53,457 bases of DNA, taken from the NCBI RefSeq assembly GCF_052115865.1, contig NZ_JBQKME010000014.1, positions 1 through 53,457 of the forward strand, in the 5' to 3' direction. The notes under the pieces are model-generated. The model did no database searches. It saw only the letters and a list, made by a program, of their open reading frames with translations, and was not told the DNA's origin. Of the stretch, positions 1 to 7,828 are shown piece by piece. Position 1 is the first letter of the stretch; every line of letters starts with the position of its first letter. The translations under genes were made by a program, and so were the position numbers. Origin of the DNA: Fundicoccus_A sp052115865 (lineage in GTDB: Bacteria > Bacillota > Bacilli > Lactobacillales > Aerococcaceae).

Positions 1-77
1 CTGATATCAAGAATTATATTGACTTCTACAACACTAAGCGAGTTACACTGAGTATGGGATTAAAGATACCGGCATAA
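1..77 (+). pseudogene. IS3-type transposase, C-terminal fragment cut by the window edge
   Basis: The open frame reads DIKNYIDFYNTKRVTL followed by eight more residues and TAA at 75-77. The pattern of tyrosines, FYN and KR is typical of the C-terminus of the rve integrase domain of IS3-family OrfB transposases. Only about 24 codons lie inside the window, so whether the full gene is intact cannot be judged. Confidence 0.65.
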
Positions 78-82
78 AAAAA

Positions 83-113
83 TACCATGTATGATAAGAC
101 ATCATACATGGTA
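83..113. terminator. Hairpin inside the IS end
   Basis: A 13-bp perfect stem (TACCATGTATGAT) closes a 5-nt loop, AAGAC. Read on the minus strand it is followed by a run of seven T (76-82). It can therefore stop transcripts arriving from the hydrolase gene at 199-1848 before they run antisense into the transposase. On the plus strand no T run follows. Confidence 0.6.
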
Positions 114-198
114 CAAATATTTTGTTTATTTACCTGTCTACTTGACAGGGGGCAGTTCAAATGGGTTACCTGATCTTTTCTCATTTGAAAATTATTTA

Positions 199-1848
199 TT
201 AATAAACTCTTAAAGCAAAGCTTGGAGTAAAGTAGTTAATGTGGTTATATTCTAATGGTGTTCCAGGTTGTGAAGCATGGATGAAGTTACCTCCACCGGT
301 TGCGATTGCAACGTGCCATGTTCCACCAGGACTACCCCAGAAGTATAAGTCTCCTGCTTGAGCTTCAGCTACACTAATTCGAGTTCCTGAATACTCTTGA
401 GCTCCTGTCCAGCCACCAATTTCCATACCGTAAGCTTCGCGGAATACATATTGAACGAATCCAGAACAGTCAAATCCTGCAGGAGTTTTACCGCCCCAAA
501 CATAAGGTGTACCTAAGTATTGAGAAGCAACTCCAACAACACCTGCGTATTTGCTACCGCCTAAAGCTGGTTCTTCATAAACAGGCTCTTCTTCTACTGG
601 CTCCTCATAAACAGGTTCTTCGTAAACTGGCTCTTCTTCTACTGGTTCCTCGTAAACAGGTTCTTCGTAAACTGGCTCTTCTTCTACTGGTTCCTCATAA
701 ACAGGTTCTTCGTAAACTGGCTCTTCTTCTACTGGTTCCTCGTAAACAGGTTCTTCTTCTACTGGTTCTTCATAGACTGGTTCTTCCACTTCTGGAACTT
801 CTACGATTTCTTCCACTGGCTCTTCTTCAACAACTGTTTCTTCTTCAATTGATTCTTCAACAGCTGGTTCTTCGTAAACTGGCTCCTCTACTACTGGAAC
901 TTCTACGATTTCTTCTACTGGTAATTCTTCAACAATTTCAATCACAGGTTGTTCTACAACTTCTTCAACCGGTGCTTCAACTTCAATAACTTCTACTGCA
1001 GTAGCTTCTTCTACATATGGGATTTCTTCAACTTCAGAAACTTCTTCTACATATGGGATTTCTTCAACTTCAGAAACTTCTTCTGCTGCTGTAGCAGCTG
1101 CGATAGCTAATTCTTCTTGTGCAAGTAAATCAGCTTCAGCTTGTGCTTGAGCTCTAGCTAAATCAAAGGCTTCTTTTTCAGCGATTAAAGCTAAACGATT
1201 TTCTTCAGCTAAAGTAATATCTGAAGTTAGTTGAGCAAAAACTGCTTCATGGTTTGCACTTTGTGCTTCTAAATCTGCTTTTAGTGCTTCAAGGGAAATC
1301 ATTTTATTTAATTTTTCGTTTTTAGCTACTTCAGTATCTGCTTTTTTAGCTTCTACTGCTTCTTTATCAGCTTTTTGAACGTTAATTAATTCTTTATTAT
1401 TAGAAACCATTTTACGTACAACATCAATACGACCAACAAAGTCGCTAACAGAATCTGCAGATGCAATAACGTTTAAGTAGTTAGATGAACCACCGTTTAC
1501 TTGAACCGCACGAGCTTGATCTGCTAATAAAGTTTCACGTTTAGTAATAATAGCTTCTAAATCAGAAATTTCTTGTGCTAAAGCACTGATTAGTTGATCA
1601 TCTTCATTGATGGCAGATAATAAAGTATTTGCTTCAACATGGATAGCATCTAATTCTGCATATGCCATTGCTAATTCTGCATATAATGCAGTTTGTTCAG
1701 CTGTTAATGATTCAATTGCGATTTCTGAGTCTGAGATTAAGTAATCATAATCTTGTGCTAAGGCAGACACTGGGGCAGCAACTGCACTTAAGACAGCTAC
1801 TGATGCTAATAAAGTTTTGAATATTCTGCTTGTTAAAGTCTTCTTCAT
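199..1848 (-). CDS. Secreted PcsB/SagA-like NlpC/P60 peptidoglycan hydrolase
   Basis: Predicted secreted D,L-endopeptidase acting on cell-wall peptides. Residues 1-32 form a signal peptide ending SALA-Q with no lipobox. Residues about 33-250 are a long coiled coil of PcsB type. Residues about 255-436 are an acidic linker rich in Glu, Val and Pro with tandem repeats. Residues about 440-549 are an NlpC/P60 domain with Cys461 (FDCSGF), His512 (WHVAI) and His524 (FIHA). PcsB-type enzymes are switched on by FtsEX through the coiled coil, and ftsEX is at 38203-39766. Start ATG follows GGGAG. Single-gene unit, divergent from tyrS. An IS element ends 39 bp after the stop codon. PcsB-like or SagA-like cannot be separated here. 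Confidence 0.9.
   Translation of the reverse strand: MKKTLTSRIFKTLLASVAVLSAVAAPVSALAQDYDYLISDSEIAIESLTAEQTALYAELAMAYAELDAIHVEANTLLSAINEDDQLISALAQEISDLEAIITKRETLLADQARAVQVNGGSSNYLNVIASADSVSDFVGRIDVVRKMVSNNKELINVQKADKEAVEAKKADTEVAKNEKLNKMISLEALKADLEAQSANHEAVFAQLTSDITLAEENRLALIAEKEAFDLARAQAQAEADLLAQEELAIAAATAAEEVSEVEEIPYVEEVSEVEEIPYVEEATAVEVIEVEAPVEEVVEQPVIEIVEELPVEEIVEVPVVEEPVYEEPAVEESIEEETVVEEEPVEEIVEVPEVEEPVYEEPVEEEPVYEEPVEEEPVYEEPVYEEPVEEEPVYEEPVYEEPVEEEPVYEEPVYEEPVEEEPVYEEPALGGSKYAGVVGVASQYLGTPYVWGGKTPAGFDCSGFVQYVFREAYGMEIGGWTGAQEYSGTRISVAEAQAGDLYFWGSPGGTWHVAIATGGGNFIHASQPGTPLEYNHINYFTPSFALRVY
586..750 (-). repeat. 45-bp tandem repeat (15-bp subunits) in the hydrolase linker
   Basis: Three full 45-bp units (586-630, 631-675, 676-720) and part of a fourth are almost identical. 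Each is built of three 15-bp subunits encoding variants of EEPVY/EEPVE. High identity at the DNA level suggests recent expansion and possible copy-number variation between strains. Confidence 0.9.
1006..1077 (-). repeat. 36-bp direct repeat, two copies, in the hydrolase linker
   Basis: Positions 1006-1041 and 1042-1077 are identical 36-mers encoding a 12-residue unit that contains VSEVEEIPYVEE. They sit at the junction of the coiled coil and the acidic linker. Confidence 0.85.
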
Positions 1849-2009
1849 ATTTTATTGTTCTCCCAAATCTTCTTTTATTTTTGTAGTTATATCTTGTCTA
1901 GTCATATAAAATTCATAAATTATTTACACTTTGCTCTAAAAATTGACCTGAATGAATATTAACATATTTAGTTTATTAATAGTTGGTTTTATTCATTTCG
2001 TATACTAGT

Positions 2010-2026
2010 TGTAACCAATTTGTAAA
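2010..2026 (+). promoter_or_regulatory. Candidate WalR (YycF) box upstream of the hydrolase gene
   Basis: TGTAAC-CAATT-TGTAAA fits the WalR consensus TGTWAH-N5-TGTWAH exactly. It lies about 160 bp before the start of the NlpC/P60 gene, in opposite orientation to it. WalRK commonly controls such hydrolases. About one match per window of this size is expected by chance, so location is the main support. Confidence 0.4.
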
Positions 2027-2157
2027 ATAAGACTTTAGTTGTATTATATTAAAATGTGATTTGTCACAATCGTAATTGTGAATTTTTTGTGAATAATCTT
2101 TATTTTTTCGATGCTGATTTCCATACTGCTTAATATCCTTTATTTTTCAAGCTCTAA

Positions 2158-2186
2158 TTGATTTAAGAGCTAAATTTCTATATAAT
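2158..2186 (+). promoter_or_regulatory. tyrS promoter
   Basis: TTGATT (2158-2163), a 17-bp spacer and a perfect TATAAT (2181-2186). This places the transcription start near 2193, giving a leader of only about 30 nt, too short for a T-box. Confidence 0.75.
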
Positions 2187-2224
2187 CAATTTATCTTATA
2201 CATTACAAGCTAGGAGTGACAAGG

Positions 2225-3490
2225 TTGTCAATAATTAATGATTTAGAATGGCGCGGTGCGATCTTTCAGCAAACTGACGCTGAAGGTTTAGAAACATTTG
2301 TAAACGAAAATGCGATTGGCTTGTATTGCGGTATTGATCCAACAGGCGATTCCATGCATATCGGGCACTTAATCCCTTTTATGTTTCTGAAGAGATTTCA
2401 ACTGGCAGGACATCATCCAGTTGTCGTTATCGGAGGCGCAACAGGATCCATTGGGGACCCAAGTGGCCGTACAAGTGAGCGTTCATTACAATCCATGGAT
2501 GTCATTAATGAAAATGCAGAAAAATTAACTCAACAAATGCAACGCCTATTTTTACAAGGTGAAGTAGACCAAGCTGGTTTTAGAATTGTAAATAACTATG
2601 ATTGGTTAAGTAAAATTTCTCTTTTAGATTTTTTACGTGATTATGGAAAACATTTCAACGTTAATACCATGTTAGGAAAAGAAGTGATTGCCTCCCGTCT
2701 AGATAGCGGAATTTCTTTTACAGAATTCACTTATCAAATTTTGCAGTCCGTTGACTTTCATTATTTATATCGAAACATGGATGTCCAATTACAAATTGGT
2801 GGTGCAGACCAATGGGGAAATATTACCGCTGGTTTAGACTTTATCCGCCGTATGGAAGAACATGAAGTTAAAGCTTTTGGTTTAACCATTCCACTTATGT
2901 TGAAATCAGACGGTACAAAATTTGGTAAATCAGCTGACGGAGCGGTTTGGTTAGATCCAGAAAAAACAACGCCTTATGAATTTTACCAATTTTGGTTAAA
3001 TCAAACCGATGAAGATGTGATTAAGTTTATTAAATACTTCACTTTCCTTTCACGCGAAGAAATTGAAGCTTTAGAAGTTGAAGTGAATGAGAGTCCACAC
3101 TTACGCAAAGCTCAAAAAACACTCGCTGAAGAAGTGACTCGTTTTGTACACGGTCAAGAATCTTTGGATGAAGCCTTATTGATTACAGATGCATTATTTA
3201 CTGGTGAAGTGAATCAACTTTCCGCCAAACAAATTGAAGAAGGCTTTAAAAATATGCCTCAGTTTACAGCACCTAAAGAATCGGCTGCTTTAGCCATTTG
3301 GTTAGTTGATATTGGCTTGATTTCATCTAGAAGACAAGCAAGAGAATTTGTTAGCAATGGCGCTATATCCTTAAATGGGGAAAAAGTGACGGATGTTGAC
3401 TTTGAAGTCAGTCCTGAATTAGCGATTGGCGACAAATACTTGATCGTTCGTCGCGGTAAGAAAAATTATTACTTAGTAACCTTCGAATAA
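2225..3490 (+). CDS. tyrS: Tyrosyl-tRNA synthetase
   Basis: Charges tRNA-Tyr with tyrosine in the cytoplasm. Class I synthetase features are plain: the HIGH-type motif MHIGHL near residue 45, the KMSKS-type loop KFGKS near residue 235, and a C-terminal S4 RNA-binding domain (about 350-421). I place the start at TTG 2225, preceded by AGGAG with 8-nt spacing, giving 421 residues that begin MSIINDLEWRG as is usual for the family. A GTG at 2216 lies inside the ribosome site and is unlikely. Own promoter and terminator; one of only two plus-strand genes. Confidence 0.96.
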   Translation: MSIINDLEWRGAIFQQTDAEGLETFVNENAIGLYCGIDPTGDSMHIGHLIPFMFLKRFQLAGHHPVVVIGGATGSIGDPSGRTSERSLQSMDVINENAEKLTQQMQRLFLQGEVDQAGFRIVNNYDWLSKISLLDFLRDYGKHFNVNTMLGKEVIASRLDSGISFTEFTYQILQSVDFHYLYRNMDVQLQIGGADQWGNITAGLDFIRRMEEHEVKAFGLTIPLMLKSDGTKFGKSADGAVWLDPEKTTPYEFYQFWLNQTDEDVIKFIKYFTFLSREEIEALEVEVNESPHLRKAQKTLAEEVTRFVHGQESLDEALLITDALFTGEVNQLSAKQIEEGFKNMPQFTAPKESAALAIWLVDIGLISSRRQAREFVSNGAISLNGEKVTDVDFEVSPELAIGDKYLIVRRGKKNYYLVTFE

Positions 3491-3497
3491 ATAACTA

Positions 3498-3547
3498 AAG
3501 AGCTAAGATAGCAGTCTAAACACTCCTATCTTAGCTCTTATTTTTTT
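3498..3547 (+). terminator. Terminator after tyrS (between tyrS and arcA)
   Basis: A 14-bp perfect stem (3498-3511 with 3526-3539) is followed by TATTTTTTT. It lies between the convergent ends of tyrS and arcA. The minus-strand side has only a weak T run, so it serves mainly tyrS. Confidence 0.9.
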
Positions 3548-4778
3548 ACAACATTTCACGGTATAAAGGCATCGACATACAGCGTGGGCCACCACGACCG
3601 CGGACCAGTTCGCTGCCACGAATTTTATGTAGTCTAATCCCTGCTTCTTCCAACAATTGATTGGTAATAGCATTGCGTTCATAAACAATTAATTCACCTG
3701 GAGCGATGGCTAACGAGTTTGCTCCATCATTCCATTGCTCTCTTGCTGCTACAATTGGGTCTCCGCCTCCACAGCGAATCAGTTGAACTTTTGGAATATT
3801 CAAGGCTTCTTCTAAAATGTGATCAAGTGACTCTCTTCGCTCATTAAAACGTACTCCATCGCCATTTTTTTCAATAGAAAAAACTTTTAAATAAGCTTCA
3901 ATCTCTGGATGAATTAAAAATTTGTCATGATCAATCATTGTAAATACTGTATCTAAGTGCATAAATTTACGGTTGCTACCAATCATGAAAGCTAAAACTT
4001 GTTGATATGATGTATCTTTAAAGACATTATGCGCAATTTTTTCAATTGACCGTGCATCAGTCCTTTGCGAAATCCCAATTCCTAAAACATCATTGGATAA
4101 TACTAAAATATCGCCACCTTCAATATATGTGGACTCATCTCTAAAATAGTAGACAGGTAGTTCTTGATGGCTGTAATTGGGATGATGTAGAAATATATAT
4201 TTACCATAAATAGTTTCTCGATTTCGCGTTTCAGAATACATATAATTCAAGGCTACGCCATTACCAATCGTTGCAAAAGGATCGCGTGTAAAATACAAGC
4301 TTGGCATCGGATCAATAAGTAATGGATATTCTTTATCAATGGATTCCATTAATGTGCTACCTTCAGGAACTTGAATCTCTGACTTAGCAAAACCAGCCAT
4401 CGTTTTCAAAACCATTTCATAGTTATCTTCCATTCCCATTAAATAATCCTTCACCGCATCATAATGACTCCCTGGTTCTAAACCTGATTCACTGAGCCAT
4501 TCACTAATAAAATCTTCTTTCGCATTTCCAGCTTCAAGAGCTTCTGCCACTAATCGTTCAAGGTACAATACCTCGACTCCTTGCTCTTTTAATATTTGAG
4601 CAAAAGCATCATGTTCTTGTTGAGCAGCTGCTAAATAAGGAATATCATCAAATAAAAGTCTTTCTAAGTTGATAGGTATAAGATTTTCCAACTCTTTACC
4701 CGGTCGATGAAGAACCACCTTTTTTAACCGGCCGATTTCTGAAAAAACTTGTATCGGTGTGTGCTTTAATTCAGACAT
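3546..4778 (-). CDS. arcA: Arginine deiminase
   Basis: Hydrolyses arginine to citrulline and ammonia, the first step of the ADI route that yields ATP and protects against acid. Full length at 410 residues. Visible motifs are FTRDPFA, EGGDIL, HLDTVFTM and the catalytic cysteine Cys400 in GGPRCMSMP near the C-terminus. Start ATG follows GGAAG. Unlike most ArcA genes it stands alone: no arcB, arcC or arcD adjoins it, tyrS lying on one side and the opp operon on the other. The partner genes could be elsewhere in the genome. Confidence 0.95.
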   Translation of the reverse strand: MSELKHTPIQVFSEIGRLKKVVLHRPGKELENLIPINLERLLFDDIPYLAAAQQEHDAFAQILKEQGVEVLYLERLVAEALEAGNAKEDFISEWLSESGLEPGSHYDAVKDYLMGMEDNYEMVLKTMAGFAKSEIQVPEGSTLMESIDKEYPLLIDPMPSLYFTRDPFATIGNGVALNYMYSETRNRETIYGKYIFLHHPNYSHQELPVYYFRDESTYIEGGDILVLSNDVLGIGISQRTDARSIEKIAHNVFKDTSYQQVLAFMIGSNRKFMHLDTVFTMIDHDKFLIHPEIEAYLKVFSIEKNGDGVRFNERRESLDHILEEALNIPKVQLIRCGGGDPIVAAREQWNDGANSLAIAPGELIVYERNAITNQLLEEAGIRLHKIRGSELVRGRGGPRCMSMPLYREML

Positions 4779-4860
4779 TGTAACTTCCTTTCTATAACAA
4801 TATAGCTTTATCTTAACAGTTAACAGACAATTCTTACAGAAAAACGAGTGCTTAGTCTAT

Positions 4861-4901
4861 AAAAAAAACAGTTAAACCTTATCTCAAAGTTTAACTGTTT
4901 T
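4861..4901 (-). terminator. Terminator of the opp operon
   Basis: A 13-bp stem AAAACAGTTAAAC (4865-4877) pairs with 4889-4901, and on the minus strand is followed by T residues. It begins 13 nt after the oppF stop. Confidence 0.88.
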
Positions 4902-4913
4902 AAAAGGAGATAT

Positions 4914-5837
4914 TTATTTAGATGTTTCTTGTAGCCATTGTTGGTATTGGGCGGTTGATGCATAAACAAAGTGGCCGTTCGACACCTCAAAGGTCTTCGC
5001 ATCCTCTGTGTTCGCTTGCGAATGATAGTGAATTCTTTTCCTCTTACTTTCACTGATTGGATCCGGTTTAGGGATCGCAGACAGCAAAGAACGGGTATAA
5101 GGATGAATCGGACGACTATAAATATCTTCTGAATTACCTAGTTCAACAATCTTGCCATTATTCATAACGGCAATCCGGTCTGAAATATATTTTACCATCG
5201 ATAAATCATGCGCAATAAATAAATACGTTAAATTTTGCTCTCTTTGAAGTTGTTTCAACAAATTAACGACTTGGGCTTGAATCGATACGTCCAAGGCTGA
5301 AATAGGTTCATCGGCAATAATAAATTTTGGTTCAAGCGATAAGGCTCTTGCAATCCCTATTCTTTGCCGCTGGCCACCTGAAAACTCATGAGCATAGCGG
5401 TTGGCATGTTCTCGATTCAGTCCCACTTGTTCGAGTAATTGACTAATGCGTTGGCGGCGCTCGCTTTTATCAGTATACATGTTATGAATATCGAAACCTT
5501 CTCCAATAATTTCACTAACTGTCATCCGTGGATTTAAAGAAGCATAAGGGTCTTGAAAAATCATTTGCATATTTTTCGCTAAAGCTTTCCGTGCTTGTTT
5601 ATCCTGACCTTGGGAAATTAGCTGACCATCATAGCGAATTTCACCTTCCGTCACATCATAAAGTCCGATAATCGAGCGACCTGTTGTAGATTTACCACTA
5701 CCGGATTCACCTACAAGTCCTAAAACTTCTCCTTCATAAACATCAAAGGAAATTCCATCTACTGCTTTAATCGGAGCAGAGGCTTTACCAAAATATTGTT
5801 TGAGTCCAGAAACTTCTAATAATTTTTTCTTACTCAT
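4914..5837 (-). CDS. oppF: Oligopeptide ABC transporter ATP-binding protein OppF
   Basis: One of the two ATPases that power oligopeptide import. It has Walker A GESGSGKST near residue 45, the ABC signature SGGQRQR, Walker B FIIADEP and the C-terminal OppF/DppF extension starting near the HPYTRSL motif. I choose ATG 5837 (MSKKKLLEV), 9 nt after AAGGAG; an upstream ATG at 5855 overlaps that ribosome site. The start overlaps the oppD stop by 8 nt, indicating translational coupling. Last gene of oppABCDF, followed by a strong terminator. 307 residues, normal for the family. Confidence 0.93.
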   Translation of the reverse strand: MSKKKLLEVSGLKQYFGKASAPIKAVDGISFDVYEGEVLGLVGESGSGKSTTGRSIIGLYDVTEGEIRYDGQLISQGQDKQARKALAKNMQMIFQDPYASLNPRMTVSEIIGEGFDIHNMYTDKSERRQRISQLLEQVGLNREHANRYAHEFSGGQRQRIGIARALSLEPKFIIADEPISALDVSIQAQVVNLLKQLQREQNLTYLFIAHDLSMVKYISDRIAVMNNGKIVELGNSEDIYSRPIHPYTRSLLSAIPKPDPISESKRKRIHYHSQANTEDAKTFEVSNGHFVYASTAQYQQWLQETSK

Positions 5838-6891
5838 TGGTATCAGCTCCTTCATATGCTAGATAGCGCTCAATCCGCTTTTGAATGACTTCTGGAACAG
5901 GAATTTTGGGTGCATTCGGATGTAATAACCAAGTTTTAGCATAGTGGTTATCGTTGACCTTATACATGGGTGGTTCTTTTTCATAATCAATTGCTAAAGC
6001 ATAACGATTTCTTGCGGCAAATGCATCCCCTTTTGGCGGATTTATTAAGTTAGGTGGCGCGCCTGGTATAGTGTACAGTTCTTCCTTGTTCGAACTATCC
6101 ATATCCGGCATTGAACCTAATAAACCCCATGTATAGGGATGTTTAGGATTATAAAATATCTCATTGACGGAACCATACTCAACAATTTGCCCAGCATACA
6201 TAACAGCCACCTTATCAGCAACGTTGGCTACGACCCCTAAGTCGTGGGTAATAAAAATAATGGAGTTATTATTTTTAGCTTGAATAGCTTTCATCAACTC
6301 TAATATTTGGGCTTGAATGGTAACGTCTAAGGCGGTCGTCGGTTCATCGGCAATTAATAGTTTGGGTTCTGCTGCTAAAGCAATCGCAATCACGACTCTT
6401 TGCCGCATCCCACCTGAAAATTCGTGGGGATATTGCTGGAATCTTTTTTCCGGATTAGGAATGCCTACTTCTCTTAATAAGTCAATCGCCCTTTGCTTAG
6501 CAGCCTCATGTGAAATGGCTTTATTGTGGATTTTTATGGCTTCCACAATTTGATGACCAATCCTGATGGTAGGGTTCAAAGCTGTCATCGGATCTTGAAA
6601 AATCATGGCAATCTCATTACCTCTTATCGAAGCCATCTCATCATCCGTTAACTGCAGCAAATCTTGACCTTCAAATAATATTTCTCCAGCATCGTAGCGA
6701 CCTGGTGGGACAGGGATTAATTGCATAATGGCATTACTGGTTACACTTTTACCTGAACCAGATTCGCCAACAATGGCTAATGTTTCACCTTTTGCTAAAG
6801 TAAAATCAACCCCACGAACTGCCTGAACGACTCCAGCAAAGGTTTTAAATGAAATTTGTAAGTTCTTAACTTCTAAAATTGTTTCGCTCAT
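5830..6891 (-). CDS. oppD: Oligopeptide ABC transporter ATP-binding protein OppD
   Basis: Second ATPase of the oligopeptide importer. Walker A GESGSGKS, signature SGGMRQR, Walker B LLIADEP and the oligopeptide-transporter C-terminal domain (HPYTWGLLGSMP) are visible. Start ATG 6891 (MSETILEV) follows GAGGTGA; a longer open frame upstream to 6963 lies inside oppC in another frame and has no good ribosome site. 353 residues. The C-terminal tail of about 70 residues includes the NPPKGDAFAARN segment common in OppD. It lacks an obvious CxxC cluster after that segment, which many OppD proteins carry. Confidence 0.92.
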   Translation of the reverse strand: MSETILEVKNLQISFKTFAGVVQAVRGVDFTLAKGETLAIVGESGSGKSVTSNAIMQLIPVPPGRYDAGEILFEGQDLLQLTDDEMASIRGNEIAMIFQDPMTALNPTIRIGHQIVEAIKIHNKAISHEAAKQRAIDLLREVGIPNPEKRFQQYPHEFSGGMRQRVVIAIALAAEPKLLIADEPTTALDVTIQAQILELMKAIQAKNNNSIIFITHDLGVVANVADKVAVMYAGQIVEYGSVNEIFYNPKHPYTWGLLGSMPDMDSSNKEELYTIPGAPPNLINPPKGDAFAARNRYALAIDYEKEPPMYKVNDNHYAKTWLLHPNAPKIPVPEVIQKRIERYLAYEGADTNE

Positions 6892-6901
6892 TTCGTCACC
6901 T

Positions 6902-7828
6902 CTACCTGCGTAATTTAGGATCAAGGGCATCGCGTAGGCCATCCCCAACCGCATTAAAAGCAAAAATCGTAATTGAAATTAAAATAGCCGGGAAAATTAA
7001 CCGCCAAGGCGCCGTAATAATGGCTTCATTTCCTTCAGAAGCCATTGTCCCCCAACTGGCCATCGGAGGTGTAACCCCTAAACCAATATACGACAAGAAC
7101 GATTCAGTAAATATCGCTGAAGGAATCGTGAGTGTCATTGTCACAATGATTGAGCCCATTGCATTTGGAATGAGATGGCGCCAAATTAAATGCCAATTGC
7201 TCGCACCCAAAGTTCTAGCCGCTAATACATACTCTTGATTTTTGATTGTTAAAACTTCTCCACGAACAATCCGTGCCATCCTTACCCATCCGGTAATCGA
7301 TAGGGCAACAATCATTGGTAAGAGACCTTGTTGCATAACGACTAATAGCATGATAACCACTAATAAATATGGAATAGCGGTTAAGACATCAGCGATACGC
7401 ATCATCACATTATCAACCTTACCGCCAACCATTCCGGCAATACTTCCCCATAAAACACCGATAACCAAATCAATAACAGCTGCGGAGAGTCCGATTAATA
7501 AAGAGATTCTAGCTCCGACCCAGCTCCGAACAAAAACATCACGACCTAAATTGTCGGTACCAAACCAAAAATCACGATTAGGAGCGACATTATAAAAACC
7601 AGTTTGTTCACTAAAAGAATATCGTGAAATCATCGGTACAAAAAGCGCCATTAAAATAACGATGATTAAAACAATTAAACCAAAAACGGCTAAACGATTA
7701 CGTATAAATGTATTAATAACTTGCGACCAAAAAGATATTGTTTTTTGACCTAAAATATCTGTATCTTCATCACGACCACCAACAATTTCAAAATCTTGAG
7801 CTGTAAAAGATTCATGTTGTGCTTCCAT
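6902..7828 (-). CDS. oppC: Oligopeptide ABC transporter permease OppC
   Basis: Inner-membrane permease of the peptide importer, 308 residues. An N-terminal cytoplasmic stretch of about 40 residues precedes a first membrane segment (about 45-67); the DNLGRDVF motif and the EAA loop AARTLGASNWHLIWRHLIPN, which contacts the ATPases, are typical of OppC/DppC. Start ATG overlaps the oppB stop by one base (TAATG), so the two permeases are translated together. Confidence 0.93.
   Translation of the reverse strand: MEAQHESFTAQDFEIVGGRDEDTDILGQKTISFWSQVINTFIRNRLAVFGLIVLIIVILMALFVPMISRYSFSEQTGFYNVAPNRDFWFGTDNLGRDVFVRSWVGARISLLIGLSAAVIDLVIGVLWGSIAGMVGGKVDNVMMRIADVLTAIPYLLVVIMLLVVMQQGLLPMIVALSITGWVRMARIVRGEVLTIKNQEYVLAARTLGASNWHLIWRHLIPNAMGSIIVTMTLTIPSAIFTESFLSYIGLGVTPPMASWGTMASEGNEAIITAPWRLIFPAILISITIFAFNAVGDGLRDALDPKLRR

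Larger units (their letters stand above)
1..159 (+). mobile_element. Right end of an IS3-family-like insertion sequence (left copy)
   Basis: This holds the 3' tail of a transposase gene (stop at 75-77), a perfect 13-bp hairpin (83-95/101-113) and a terminal inverted repeat ending TTCA at 159 (TGAACTGCCCCCTGTCAAG read inward). Positions 49-159 recur inverted at 53347-53457 with one mismatch (112 versus 53394). The body of the element lies outside the window. The IS3 assignment rests on the transposase tail and the TG...CCCC-type end; no left end or target duplication can be seen. Confidence 0.8.
1849..2224. other. Divergent intergenic region between the hydrolase gene and tyrS
   Basis: 376 bp, strongly AT-rich. 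It contains the tyrS promoter (2158-2186) and a WalR-like direct repeat (2010-2026). No T-box leader motif was found in front of tyrS: the AGGGTGGNACCGCG core is absent. No small gene could be supported. Confidence 0.7.

Noticed and set aside
507..989. Plus-strand open frame of 160 codons over the hydrolase linker
   Set aside because: It is the mirror of the acidic tandem repeats (Leu/Gln/Arg-rich low complexity), with no ribosome site or homology.
2040..2215. T-box leader before tyrS
   Set aside because: No AGGGTGGNACCGCG core or specifier-type structure; the promoter lies too close to the start.
6879..7595. Two plus-strand open frames inside oppC
   Set aside because: Antisense shadows of a strongly conserved permease gene, without ribosome sites or recognisable products.
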